From positions 1 through 26,648 of the forward strand of contig DASZCN010000003.1 in NCBI GenBank assembly GCA_035943095.1: DNA of 26,648 nt, written 5' to 3'. Under the pieces are notes generated by a model. The model was not told the origin of the DNA. It saw only the letters and a program-made list of their open reading frames with translations, and searched no databases. Source of the DNA: AG41 sp035943095 (GTDB lineage Bacteria; Gemmatimonadota; Gemmatimonadetes; Gemmatimonadales; GWC2-71-9). Below, piece by piece: positions 17,824-23,518 of the stretch. A program made the position numbers and the translations under genes. Position 1 is the first letter of the stretch, and each line of letters starts with the position of its first letter.

Positions 17824-18636
17824 CTATTCCCGCACGAGGCTGGTGACGTACGTGAAGCGGTCGCCCGGATGGATAGCGTCGGACAGCTCGATGAGCGTGC
17901 CGTCCTCGCGGTAGTAGCGTCGCATCGCGCGGAGGGCGGGGCTGTCGACGTCGGCGCGCAGCAGCTTCGCCTCCTGCTTGCCGAGCCGGATGGCTTGGAT
18001 GCTCTGCTCGATGCGCGCGATGCGGATACCGTACGTGCGCTCGAGCATTGCGGAGATCGGCCCCGCGTTGCTCTCGAGATGCTTGTCGATGTCCGGCAGG
18101 CCCGCGTCGACGTAGGAGGTGGTCATGCAGATCGGGCGCGGGTCATCGGGCACCCTGCGCAGGCTGTCCAGCCGGAGCCACGCATGGCCCTCGCGGCACT
18201 CGAGCAGGGCGGCCAGGCGGGCGTCGCAGATGACGCGCTTCTCGGACAGGATCTCGATCCGCGTCTCGTCGGCGTACTGCAGCAGGTCGCGGATCGAGTT
18301 GGTAGGCTGCCGGTAGATGACGGGAGGGGTTTGCGCAATGACCTTAGTGCCCGTACGCCGCCGCCGCGAGATGAGACCCGCGTCCCGGACCCGGCGCAGT
18401 GCCTCCCGGACGGTCGACCGGCTGATCCCGTAGAGCTTGCACAGCTCCATCTCCGTGGGAAGCAGCTCACCGACCGGATAGCGGCCCGCCGAGATGCGTG
18501 CGATGAGCTCATCGGCGATCTGCTGATAGCGCGGCTGATCGGCGGCGGTGCCGGCCGAGCGCCGTTCCTGCTTGATGCGGGGCTTTGCGTGGACCCGTCT
18601 CTCGTCCTTGGAGCGAAGGGGGGAGGAGCGCGACAC
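17824..18636 (-). CDS. GntR-family transcriptional regulator, HutC/UTRA subfamily
   Basis: 270 residues from the GTG at 18636, 16 bases after the ATPase stop. The frame is open further up, but that part overlaps the ATPase gene. A basic N-terminal tail of about 35 residues precedes the winged helix (about 37-102; YQQIADELIARISAG, LPTEMELCKLYGISRSTV, GLISRRRRTGTKV). The UTRA ligand-binding domain follows (about 115-265; RIEQSIQAIRLGKQEA, LRAMRRYYREDGTLIE near the end). Such regulators usually repress a local catabolic operon until a pathway metabolite binds the UTRA domain. Two TTGT-N4-ACAA dyads flank the genes on either side of it, at 17762 and 19453, making autoregulation and control of both units and the amidohydrolase likely. 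Confidence 0.85.
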   Translation of the reverse strand: MSRSSPLRSKDERRVHAKPRIKQERRSAGTAADQPRYQQIADELIARISAGRYPVGELLPTEMELCKLYGISRSTVREALRRVRDAGLISRRRRTGTKVIAQTPPVIYRQPTNSIRDLLQYADETRIEILSEKRVICDARLAALLECREGHAWLRLDSLRRVPDDPRPICMTTSYVDAGLPDIDKHLESNAGPISAMLERTYGIRIARIEQSIQAIRLGKQEAKLLRADVDSPALRAMRRYYREDGTLIELSDAIHPGDRFTYVTSLVRE

Positions 18637-18652
18637 GCGGGCGTCCGGCGTC

Positions 18653-19396
18653 TCAGCGCGTGAGGAGCTCGTGATGCAGAATCTTCGACAGGAAATCCCG
18701 TGTGCGCGCGCTGTGCGGCTCCGTGAAGAACGCCTCCGTGTCACGGTCCTCGACGATCCGCCCCCGATCCATGAAGAGCACGCGGTTGGCCACCTGCCGC
18801 GCGAACGCCATCTCGTGCGTTACCACGATCATCGTCATGCCCTGGTGCGCGAGCGAGACGATCACGTCGAGCACCTCGCTGATCATCTCGGGGTCGAGCG
18901 CCGACGTCGGCTCGTCGAACAGCATGGCCACCGGATCCATGGCGAGCGCCCGGGCGATCGCCACGCGCTGCTGCTGTCCGCCGGAAAGCGCCGAGGGATA
19001 CTTGTGTGCCTCGTCCCCGAGGCCGACGCGCTCCAGCATCGCCTTCGACCGCTCCGAGGCCGCGTGCCGGGTTCGTTTGAGAACGGTGACCTGCGCGAGG
19101 TCGACGTTCTCGAGCGCCGTCAGGTGGGGGAAGAGCTCGAAGCTCTGAAACACCATCCCGATCCGTGCGCGCAGCGCGGGGAGGTCCGAGGCGGGGGCGG
19201 TGATCGAGACGCCATCGACGAGGATTTCGCCCGCGTCAATGGACTCGAGCCGATTGATGCAGCGAAGCAGCGTGCTCTTCCCGGACCCTGAGGGCCCACA
19301 CACCACGAGGACCGACCCCCTGGCGACGGTCGCCGAGCATCCGTCGAGGACGCGATAATCACCGTAGGCCTTGGTGACGTTTCGGATCTCGATCAT
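18653..19396 (-). CDS. aapP: Polar amino-acid ABC transporter ATP-binding protein (AapP/GlnQ-like)
   Basis: 247 residues, normal for GlnQ/AapP ATPases. Walker A GPSGSGKST is at 34-42; the Q-loop is in MVFQSFELFPHLT; the signature is LSGGQQQR; Walker B is MLFDEPTSALDP; the switch histidine is in VTHEMAFAR. GGAG lies about five bases before the ATG. In classical aap operons the ATPase gene comes last, after J, Q and M. Here it leads the cluster and is separated from the permeases by five genes, yet no other ATPase is present, so it most likely powers the AapJQM-like importer. The promoter lies in the 126-base gap shared with the divergent amidohydrolase. Confidence 0.88.
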   Translation of the reverse strand: MIEIRNVTKAYGDYRVLDGCSATVARGSVLVVCGPSGSGKSTLLRCINRLESIDAGEILVDGVSITAPASDLPALRARIGMVFQSFELFPHLTALENVDLAQVTVLKRTRHAASERSKAMLERVGLGDEAHKYPSALSGGQQQRVAIARALAMDPVAMLFDEPTSALDPEMISEVLDVIVSLAHQGMTMIVVTHEMAFARQVANRVLFMDRGRIVEDRDTEAFFTEPHSARTRDFLSKILHHELLTR

Positions 19397-19452
19397 CGCA
19401 CTCCAGTCGCGGGCGGTAGGGGCGGGGGAGGGCGCTGGACACCCCTCGCCAA

Positions 19453-19464
19453 TTGTCCGGACAA
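19453..19464. promoter_or_regulatory. Candidate GntR/HutC operator, copy 1 (perfect palindrome)
   Basis: TTGTCCGGACAA is a perfect 12-base palindrome in the divergent gap between the ATPase gene (ATG at 19396, minus) and the amidohydrolase gene (ATG at 19523, plus), about 58 bases from each. One site could thus control both directions. It differs at one base from the copy at 17762. I could not assign convincing -35/-10 boxes on either strand here. Confidence 0.6.
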
Positions 19465-19522
19465 GCGTTTAGGTAAGTTCGGCGCTCGCGAGGTTTCGGT
19501 CAAGCCAACGTGGGAGTTCCCA

Positions 19523-20815
19523 ATGCACTGGAGCAGAGTAGCTGGACTGGTGATGGTCGCCGTCGCCATGGTCGCACCACGCGCCATGGCGCAGCAGGCG
19601 CCGACCGACACGGCGACGCTGCTGGTGCCGGCGCGCGTGTTCGACGCGCCGGGCGGCGCCACGCACGACGGATGGTCGGTGTTGGTCCGCGCCGATCGCA
19701 TCGCCGCTGTTGGGCCCCGAGAGAGGTTGGTCGTTCCCCCGCACACGCGCGAGATCGACCTCCCCAACACGACGCTCTTGCCGGGACTGATCGACGGGCA
19801 TTCGCATCTGTTCCTGCACCCCTACGCGGAGGCGTCCTACGCGGATCAGGTGCTCCGCGAGGCGCTCGCGCTGCGCGTGGCGCGGGCTACGGTCGCCGCG
19901 CGGCGCACGCTGCAGGCCGGGTTCACGACCGAGCGGGACTTGGGGACCGAAGGGGCGGGGTACGCCGACGTGGGGCTCGCCCAGGCGATCGATCAAGGAA
20001 TCGTTCCGGGGCCGCGGCTGCTCGTGGCCACGCGCGCCATCGTCGCCACGGGCTCGTACGGCCCGAGCGGATTCGATCCGCGGTGGCAGGTTCCTCAGGG
20101 CGCCGAGGAGGCCGACGGCGTCGATGGAGTGATTCGCGCGGTGCGGAGCCAGATCGGCCACGGTGCCACCTGGATCAAGCTGTACGCCGATGCCGGATGG
20201 AGTCCGAACGGCGAGAACGCGCCGACGTTCTCCCTCGAGGAGCTGCAGGCGGCCGTCGAGACGTCACGCAGCGCAGGGCGGCTCGTGGCGGCCCATGCGC
20301 GGAGCGCTGAAGGCGTACGGCGCGCAGTTCTGGCCGGCGTCACCACCGTGGAGCACGGCGATTCCATGACGCCCGAGGACTTGCGGCTCATGCTGCAGCA
20401 CGGTGTTGCGCTGTGTCCGACCCTGGCCGGGACAGAGATCGGCTTCATCCGACAAGGGTGGCGCAAGGGGACGGACCCGATGCCCGCGGCTGTGGCCCTC
20501 AAGCACCGCAGCCTGCGCGCGGCGCTGGCGGCCGGCGTGACGATTTGCAATGGCAGCGACGTCGGCGCGTACCCGCACGGCGACAACGCGCGCGAGCTCG
20601 AGCTGCTGGTTGAATACGGCATGACCCCCGTGAAGGCGCTGCAAGCGGCGACGGTAGTCGACGCCAAAGTGTTTCATCTCGATGACCGTGGCGTCATCGC
20701 GCCCGGACTGCTGGCGGATTTGCTGGCCGTTGAAGGCGACCCGACCCGCGACATTCACGTGCTGCACCACGTGCGCTTCGTGATGAAGGGCGGCGCGATC
20801 GTGCCGCTCGATTGA
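19523..20815 (+). CDS. Secreted metal-dependent amidohydrolase (dipeptidase/prolidase-like)
   Basis: 430 residues; GGGAG at 19512-19516 is six bases before the ATG. A signal peptide ends APRAMAQQ near residue 23. Binuclear amidohydrolase ligands are all in place: H93 and H95 in DGHSHLF, K219 (carboxylated lysine) in TWIKLYAD, H258 in AAHARS, H278 in VEHGD and D346 in NGSDVGAY. The closest group I recognise is the Xaa-Pro/Xaa-Arg dipeptidase-like amidohydrolases, many of them exported. The substrate is unproven. It is divergent from the importer cluster and shares a palindromic operator with it, so it may release the imported amino-acid-type compound from a dipeptide or amide in the periplasm. 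No terminator hairpin follows the gene. Confidence 0.85.
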   Translation: MHWSRVAGLVMVAVAMVAPRAMAQQAPTDTATLLVPARVFDAPGGATHDGWSVLVRADRIAAVGPRERLVVPPHTREIDLPNTTLLPGLIDGHSHLFLHPYAEASYADQVLREALALRVARATVAARRTLQAGFTTERDLGTEGAGYADVGLAQAIDQGIVPGPRLLVATRAIVATGSYGPSGFDPRWQVPQGAEEADGVDGVIRAVRSQIGHGATWIKLYADAGWSPNGENAPTFSLEELQAAVETSRSAGRLVAAHARSAEGVRRAVLAGVTTVEHGDSMTPEDLRLMLQHGVALCPTLAGTEIGFIRQGWRKGTDPMPAAVALKHRSLRAALAAGVTICNGSDVGAYPHGDNARELELLVEYGMTPVKALQAATVVDAKVFHLDDRGVIAPGLLADLLAVEGDPTRDIHVLHHVRFVMKGGAIVPLD

Positions 20816-20885
20816 CGACGCGGCCTGCTAGGGATCGTCGCGACGTCTTTGTCCGGGGACAGTTTGGGGACCTTTGGGAGCTTGT

Positions 20886-21020
20886 TTTCTGACGGTGCAA
20901 CTCGGCCTCGTAGAAGACTTGGTGCATGGCGGCTCCGATCTCCAGTCCCTCTTGCACGGCGTCGAGCGCTTCCTTCATACGTCCGGCCTGAGCGAGCGCG
21001 TCAGCGAGCCTGCCGAGCAG
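20886..21020 (-). pseudogene. Fragment of a TPR domain from a large ATPase/cyclase-type regulator
   Basis: On the minus strand from 21020 the frame reads LLGRLADALAQAGRM, then KEALDAVQEGLEIGAA and YEAELHRQK. This is the C-terminal TPR pattern known from adenylate-cyclase/AAA-ATPase regulators, in which E-A-E-L-H-R-L-K is a hallmark. There is no start, no remaining N-terminal domain and no proper end. The rest of the 20816-21041 gap holds G-rich repeats of GGGGAC and no gene. It looks like a decayed remnant, possibly left by an insertion or deletion event. Confidence 0.4.
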
Positions 21021-21041
21021 ATGGGGGCACGGGGAGCGGGG

Positions 21042-21299
21042 CTAGCGGTACACATCCCGGCGGTGAGCGATCTTCACCACCGTGACGATCTCGGCCGTGT
21101 CATCAATCGCGTAGAGGACACGATAGTCCCCTTGACGGATCCGATACTTCTCCTGTCCGGAGAGCTTCTCCACGCCCTGCGGGCGCGGCGTCACGGCAAG
21201 CGCGGCGATCTTGTCGACGATACGACGGCGAACTTTGGGAGGAAGGGCCTCGAGCTCCTTGGCGGCGGAGCGCGTGATGAGGACCTTATAGCTTGCCAC
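21042..21299 (-). CDS. relE: RelE/ParE-superfamily toxin
   Basis: 85 residues with a GTG start inside the antitoxin gene, overlapping it by 14 bases, the usual toxin-antitoxin arrangement. KVLITRSAAKELEALPPKVRRRIVDKI, LSGQEKYRIRQGDYRVLYAID and the terminal VKIAHRRDVYR are characteristic of RelE/ParE mRNA-interferase-fold toxins; the C-terminal HRRDVY is the conserved basic end. RelE-type members cut mRNA in the ribosome, whereas ParE-type members attack gyrase. The basic and aromatic C-terminus favours the RelE type, but this is not decisive. Confidence 0.85.
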   Translation of the reverse strand: MASYKVLITRSAAKELEALPPKVRRRIVDKIAALAVTPRPQGVEKLSGQEKYRIRQGDYRVLYAIDDTAEIVTVVKIAHRRDVYR

Positions 21300-21516
21300 G
21301 CCGCTGCAGGTCTTTCAGCACATCCTCGAATGCCAACACGGGCTCGCGAGCGCGCGCGTCGAAGATCGCCAGGTCCGCCGCGTCTTCACTCAGACTCTGG
21401 CGCACAGCGACATTGACGAGGTCCGAGACACTCGTCTCGGTTTCGGCAGCCTTAACCCGAAGCGCCCGATGCAACGTGGGGTCGAGGTAGATCGTGGCGC
21501 GCTTGACCTTGGACAT
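21286..21516 (-). CDS. relB: RelB/ribbon-helix-helix antitoxin
   Basis: 76 residues from the ATG at 21516. The open frame continues upstream through the promoter, but only this start gives the family N-terminus KRATIYLDPTLHRALRVKAAE, a ribbon-helix-helix DNA-binding segment, followed by TSVSDLVNVAVRQSL. The C-terminal half (AREPVLAFEDVLKDLQRRGKL) is the toxin-neutralising part. No Shine-Dalgarno precedes the ATG, and the predicted transcription start falls on the A of the ATG, so the mRNA is probably leaderless. The protein should autorepress through the 16-base palindrome immediately upstream. Confidence 0.85.
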   Translation of the reverse strand: MSKVKRATIYLDPTLHRALRVKAAETETSVSDLVNVAVRQSLSEDAADLAIFDARAREPVLAFEDVLKDLQRRGKL

Positions 21517-21522
21517 ACGGGC

Positions 21523-21551
21523 AACATAGCGTTGTGACGTTATAACGTCAA
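21523..21551 (-). promoter_or_regulatory. Promoter of the toxin-antitoxin operon
   Basis: On the minus strand TTGACG (21551-21546) and TATGTT (21528-21523) are spaced by exactly 17 bases. The antitoxin ATG begins seven bases after the -10 box, which predicts a leaderless transcript. Confidence 0.6.
21535..21550. promoter_or_regulatory. Palindromic operator of the toxin-antitoxin operon
   Basis: TGACGTTATAACGTCA is a perfect 16-base palindrome that overlaps the -35 box and the spacer of the promoter. A ribbon-helix-helix antitoxin dimer pair binding here would occlude RNA polymerase, as in other RelBE/CopG-type systems. Confidence 0.65.
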
Positions 21552-21588
21552 GACGTCCAACGGCAGCAGGTTGCAGGAGAGGCGTGCC

Positions 21589-21735
21589 ATGCGGAGGCCC
21601 TGGCAGATACTCGCTGCCTACACCCGGGGGGCGGGGCGTCTCGTGTGGGACCGCGAACCATGGTTTGCGGTGCGGCAACAGCAGTACCTCCGCTCCAATC
21701 CTGCCGATGCAGTGAGACAGTCATTCCGTATGTAG
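21589..21735 (+). CDS. Small unknown protein upstream of the selenoprotein candidate
   Basis: A 48-residue frame starts at ATG 21589 behind AGGAGAGG (eight-base spacing), the best Shine-Dalgarno in this region. The product (starting MRRPWQILAAYTRG, with RLVWDREPWFAVRQQQYLR in the middle) is basic and aromatic-rich, with no signal peptide. Third codon positions are GC-rich in the first half and less so later. It ends 51 bases before the thioredoxin-like gene on the same strand. I recognise no family. It could be a real small protein, a leader peptide or the 5' remnant of a larger gene. Confidence 0.35.
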   Translation: MRRPWQILAAYTRGAGRLVWDREPWFAVRQQQYLRSNPADAVRQSFRM

Positions 21736-21786
21736 ATTGATTCTATCTGCTTCCGAACGAGATGGCTTCCCACCGCGGGTGACACC

Positions 21787-22362
21787 ATGAAAATCGATTT
21801 CCGCCACGACGTCGACCAGGTCCTCAAAGACGCGAAGACGCAGAAGAAATCGGTTCTCCTCGACTTCAGCGCGGCCCCTATGTGAGGTGGCTGTGCTCGG
21901 CTGGATGCCGAGGTGTGGCCGGACGACCGCGTCGTCCGTTTCGTCAGCGAGAATTTTGTCCCGGCCCGCGTTCACGTCAAGGACGATGCGAAAGAGTTCC
22001 AGCGTTACGGGACACGATACAACGCTCAGTGGACGCCGACGATTCTCGAGCTGGATTCCGATGGTGTCGAACGTCACCGCATCGAAGGTTTTCTTCCCGC
22101 CGACGACTTTCTCGCTCAGTTGATGCTCGGCCGCGCTCACATGGCCTTCAAGGAGGGGCAATGGGCGGAGGCGGAGAAGCGTTTCCGCGAAATTGGAGAG
22201 AAGCTCCCGAACAGCGATGCCGCGCCTGAGGCGCTCTACTGGGCGGGCGTCGCTCGCTACAAGGCAAGCGGCGACGGAGCGGCGCTGAAGGAAACCGCGC
22301 GCGCGTTTACCAGGCAATTCCAAGACAGCACCTGGGCCAAGAAGGCATCGATCTGGAAGTGA
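21787..22362 (+). CDS. Thioredoxin-fold selenoprotein candidate (UxxC) with C-terminal TPR-like region
   Basis: 191 residues if the in-frame TGA at 21883-21885 is read as selenocysteine. Before it: MKIDFRHDVDQVL and KKSVLLDFSAAPM; after it: GGCARLDAEVWPDDRVV. U33-G34-G35-C36 therefore falls exactly where thioredoxin-like proteins have C-x-x-C, after a hydrophobic strand. WTPT with the cis-proline P84 and the strand ILELDSDG complete the thioredoxin fold (about 1-110). Residues about 113-190 form helical hairpins like a TPR (GRAHMAFKEGQWAEAEKRF, then EALYWAGVARYKASGD). There is no frameshift or other stop. A SECIS-like hairpin follows the TGA. No signal peptide, so a cytoplasmic thiol/disulfide or peroxide-related reductase is likely. 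The alternative is a nonsense mutation of TGC/TGT in a pseudogene, which the intact downstream frame and hairpin make less likely. Confidence 0.75.
21889..21920 (+). promoter_or_regulatory. Bacterial SECIS-like hairpin for TGA recoding
   Basis: The upper stem CTCGGC (21896-21901) pairs perfectly with GCCGAG (21907-21912) and closes a five-base loop TGGAT (21902-21906). A lower stem GGC (21889-21891) with GCC (21918-21920) sits across an internal loop. The loop starts 16 bases after the TGA and has GG at its second and third positions. Bacterial SECIS elements known from formate dehydrogenase genes lie inside the coding region just after the UGA, with a G-bearing apical loop about 16-37 bases away, so this fits. 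Confidence 0.65.
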
Positions 22363-22366
22363 GCGA

Positions 22367-22501
22367 GTGCCCGCGTCGCGTGCCGCATCACTCGCGGCCG
22401 AGCTCCAGGCTACAGAGCGCGACATCGGCGAAGGGCTCACCGCGGCTTTGTCGGACGTGCGGCAGGACGTCACTTACCGCGTGGGGAAGAATGAATCATG
22501 A
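22367..22501 (+). CDS. Small ORF after the selenoprotein, possibly a truncated gene
   Basis: A GTG at 22367, four bases after the thioredoxin-like stop, opens a 44-residue frame (MPASRAASLAAELQ, then ATERDIGEGLTAAL) ending at TGA 22499-22501. The product is an acidic amphipathic helix with natural composition, and the tight spacing suggests coupling to the gene before it. It ends abruptly as the opposite-strand gene begins, so it may be the N-terminal remnant of a longer protein cut by a rearrangement. No family recognised. Confidence 0.3.
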   Translation: MPASRAASLAAELQATERDIGEGLTAALSDVRQDVTYRVGKNES

Positions 22502-22524
22502 GCCGCGCGGCAGATCCGGCGCGC

Positions 22525-22824
22525 CTACGACTGTCCCTTCAGCTGGCGCCGGATTTCGTTTTTGATGGACTCTGGCAGGGATTCCGCGTCCCGACCCTCG
22601 GGCACGTAGACGGACACACCCTCCGGGTTCAGCACGTGGCGATGATAGGAGGCCTTCGAGGCAAGGTCCTTCACCGGCTCCGCGGGCTGCGTTGTGGGCA
22701 TCGTGCCGGGCCACGAGATGAGTTTGTGACCGACCATGTGCGACGGCAGCTCCTGCGGAGGGCTGCCGTCGGCCGGAACGATCCAGCCGCGCTGCTCCCC
22801 CCACGGCTGCTTCTTCCGGGTCAT
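22525..22824 (-). CDS. Small hypothetical protein
   Basis: 99 residues; AGGAGG lies about five bases before the ATG, a strong ribosome-binding site. The protein is hydrophilic, without a signal peptide, and starts MTRKKQPWGEQRGWIVPADG. It contains the segments SHMVGHKLISWPG and HRHVLNPEGVSVYVPEG, and has a charged C-terminal helix (SIKNEIRRQLKGQS). I do not recognise a family. It lies between the selenoprotein region and a tRNA-gene fragment, on the same strand as the other orphan genes up to 24792, but it is separated from them by that fragment. Confidence 0.6.
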   Translation of the reverse strand: MTRKKQPWGEQRGWIVPADGSPPQELPSHMVGHKLISWPGTMPTTQPAEPVKDLASKASYHRHVLNPEGVSVYVPEGRDAESLPESIKNEIRRQLKGQS

Positions 22825-22911
22825 CGCAGCCTCCTATCGTGAGGTCCGTTGTGGTCAAAATGGTGGCCAAGACGGCCTGTGGAAACGGGGTGGAAAACCG
22901 CGCAACTCCAA

Positions 22912-22965
22912 CGGACATGATGGGATCGAACCCACGATACCGTTACCGCTATAGCGGTTTTCGAG
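22912..22965 (-). tRNA. 3' half of a tRNA-Ser(CGA) gene, likely integration scar
   Basis: On the minus strand from 22965 the sequence reads CTCGAAA (anticodon loop with CGA), ACCGC (3' side of the anticodon stem) and a long class-II variable arm. The T arm GTGGG-TTCGATC-CCCAT follows, then an acceptor strand CATGTCC with discriminator G. The 5' side of the anticodon stem is absent: the preceding bases TGCAT do not pair with ACCGC. The similarity therefore begins at the anticodon loop and runs to the 3' end, the block that tyrosine-recombinase elements duplicate on integration. No CCA is encoded. It is not a functional tRNA. Confidence 0.55.
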
Positions 22966-23004
22966 ATGCAGCCGCCGCGCGCAATGGCCCCCTGGGCATG
23001 TCTC

Positions 23005-23481
23005 TCAGGGGGAAGCCGCGTTGGACGGCACCGCCCACATGAGCACGTTCGGCGCGTACCGCCGAAAGAGCCGGGGCGCGGTCGCGGCCTCCTTGGTCAT
23101 GACCACGACCGCGTCGTCCGCTTCCCGCACGCCCACCAGAGCGAGTCGTACCTGGCCGCCCCCCTGTGCCTGGAAGGTGAAGCTGTCATGCGCCGGACGG
23201 TTCGCATACGGTTTTGCCCACGCGGGCGGCGTGGCGCCCGAGAACGCGATGACGTGGAGGGGCTGCGCGAGTGTGATGTCAGCGTGGGGAACCTGCCGCT
23301 CGTACCATGTGCTCTTGCCCGAGCTCGGGTCCTTCGCGTGCCGGTGGCCGCCCTTGGGGTACGTCGTGTGCCGGCCCGGAAGGCCGCAGGCGACAGTTAC
23401 CACGGTGACGGTGGTGCTCACCAGCGCGACTTGGTACGGCGTGCCGTGCCAGACGCCGACTACGTCAATGTCTCTCGGCAT
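23005..23481 (-). CDS. Hypothetical protein
   Basis: 158 residues from the ATG at 23481; the frame is open further upstream into the neighbouring gene, but that part reads as low-complexity shadow. The product has IDVVGVWHGTPYQVALVSTTVTVV at the N-terminus, a His-rich HTTYPKGGHRHAK segment, and a beta-rich C-terminal half with SFTFQAQGGGQVRLALVGV and DAVVVMTKEA. No clear Shine-Dalgarno and no signal peptide. The opposite strand also has a long open frame, but its composition (runs of Thr, Ser, Arg) looks like a shadow. It starts 37 bases after the next gene upstream, so a shared transcript is likely. Function unknown. Confidence 0.5.
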   Translation of the reverse strand: MPRDIDVVGVWHGTPYQVALVSTTVTVVTVACGLPGRHTTYPKGGHRHAKDPSSGKSTWYERQVPHADITLAQPLHVIAFSGATPPAWAKPYANRPAHDSFTFQAQGGGQVRLALVGVREADDAVVVMTKEAATAPRLFRRYAPNVLMWAVPSNAASP

Positions 23482-23518
23482 ACAGGAAGCTACCACGGCG
23501 GTCGTCGACGTAGTGTGT

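Noticed and set aside
20848..20862. A third GntR operator, TTGTCC-GG-GGACAG
   Set aside because: The half-sites are two bases further apart than in the two good copies, it is not in a promoter region, and it sits among GGGGAC repeats.
21883..21885. Reading the TGA as a simple nonsense mutation in a thioredoxin-like pseudogene
   Set aside because: It hits exactly the redox cysteine position, the rest of the frame is intact, and a SECIS-like hairpin follows at the correct distance. Still possible, but less likely.
22912..23003. A complete 92-base tRNA-Ser or a tRNA-Sec, since GACATG near 23002 can pair with the acceptor strand CATGTC
   Set aside because: The anticodon stem does not pair beyond one base pair, the distance from the acceptor to the anticodon loop is about six bases too long, and the anticodon is CGA rather than TCA. 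The acceptor match may be chance.
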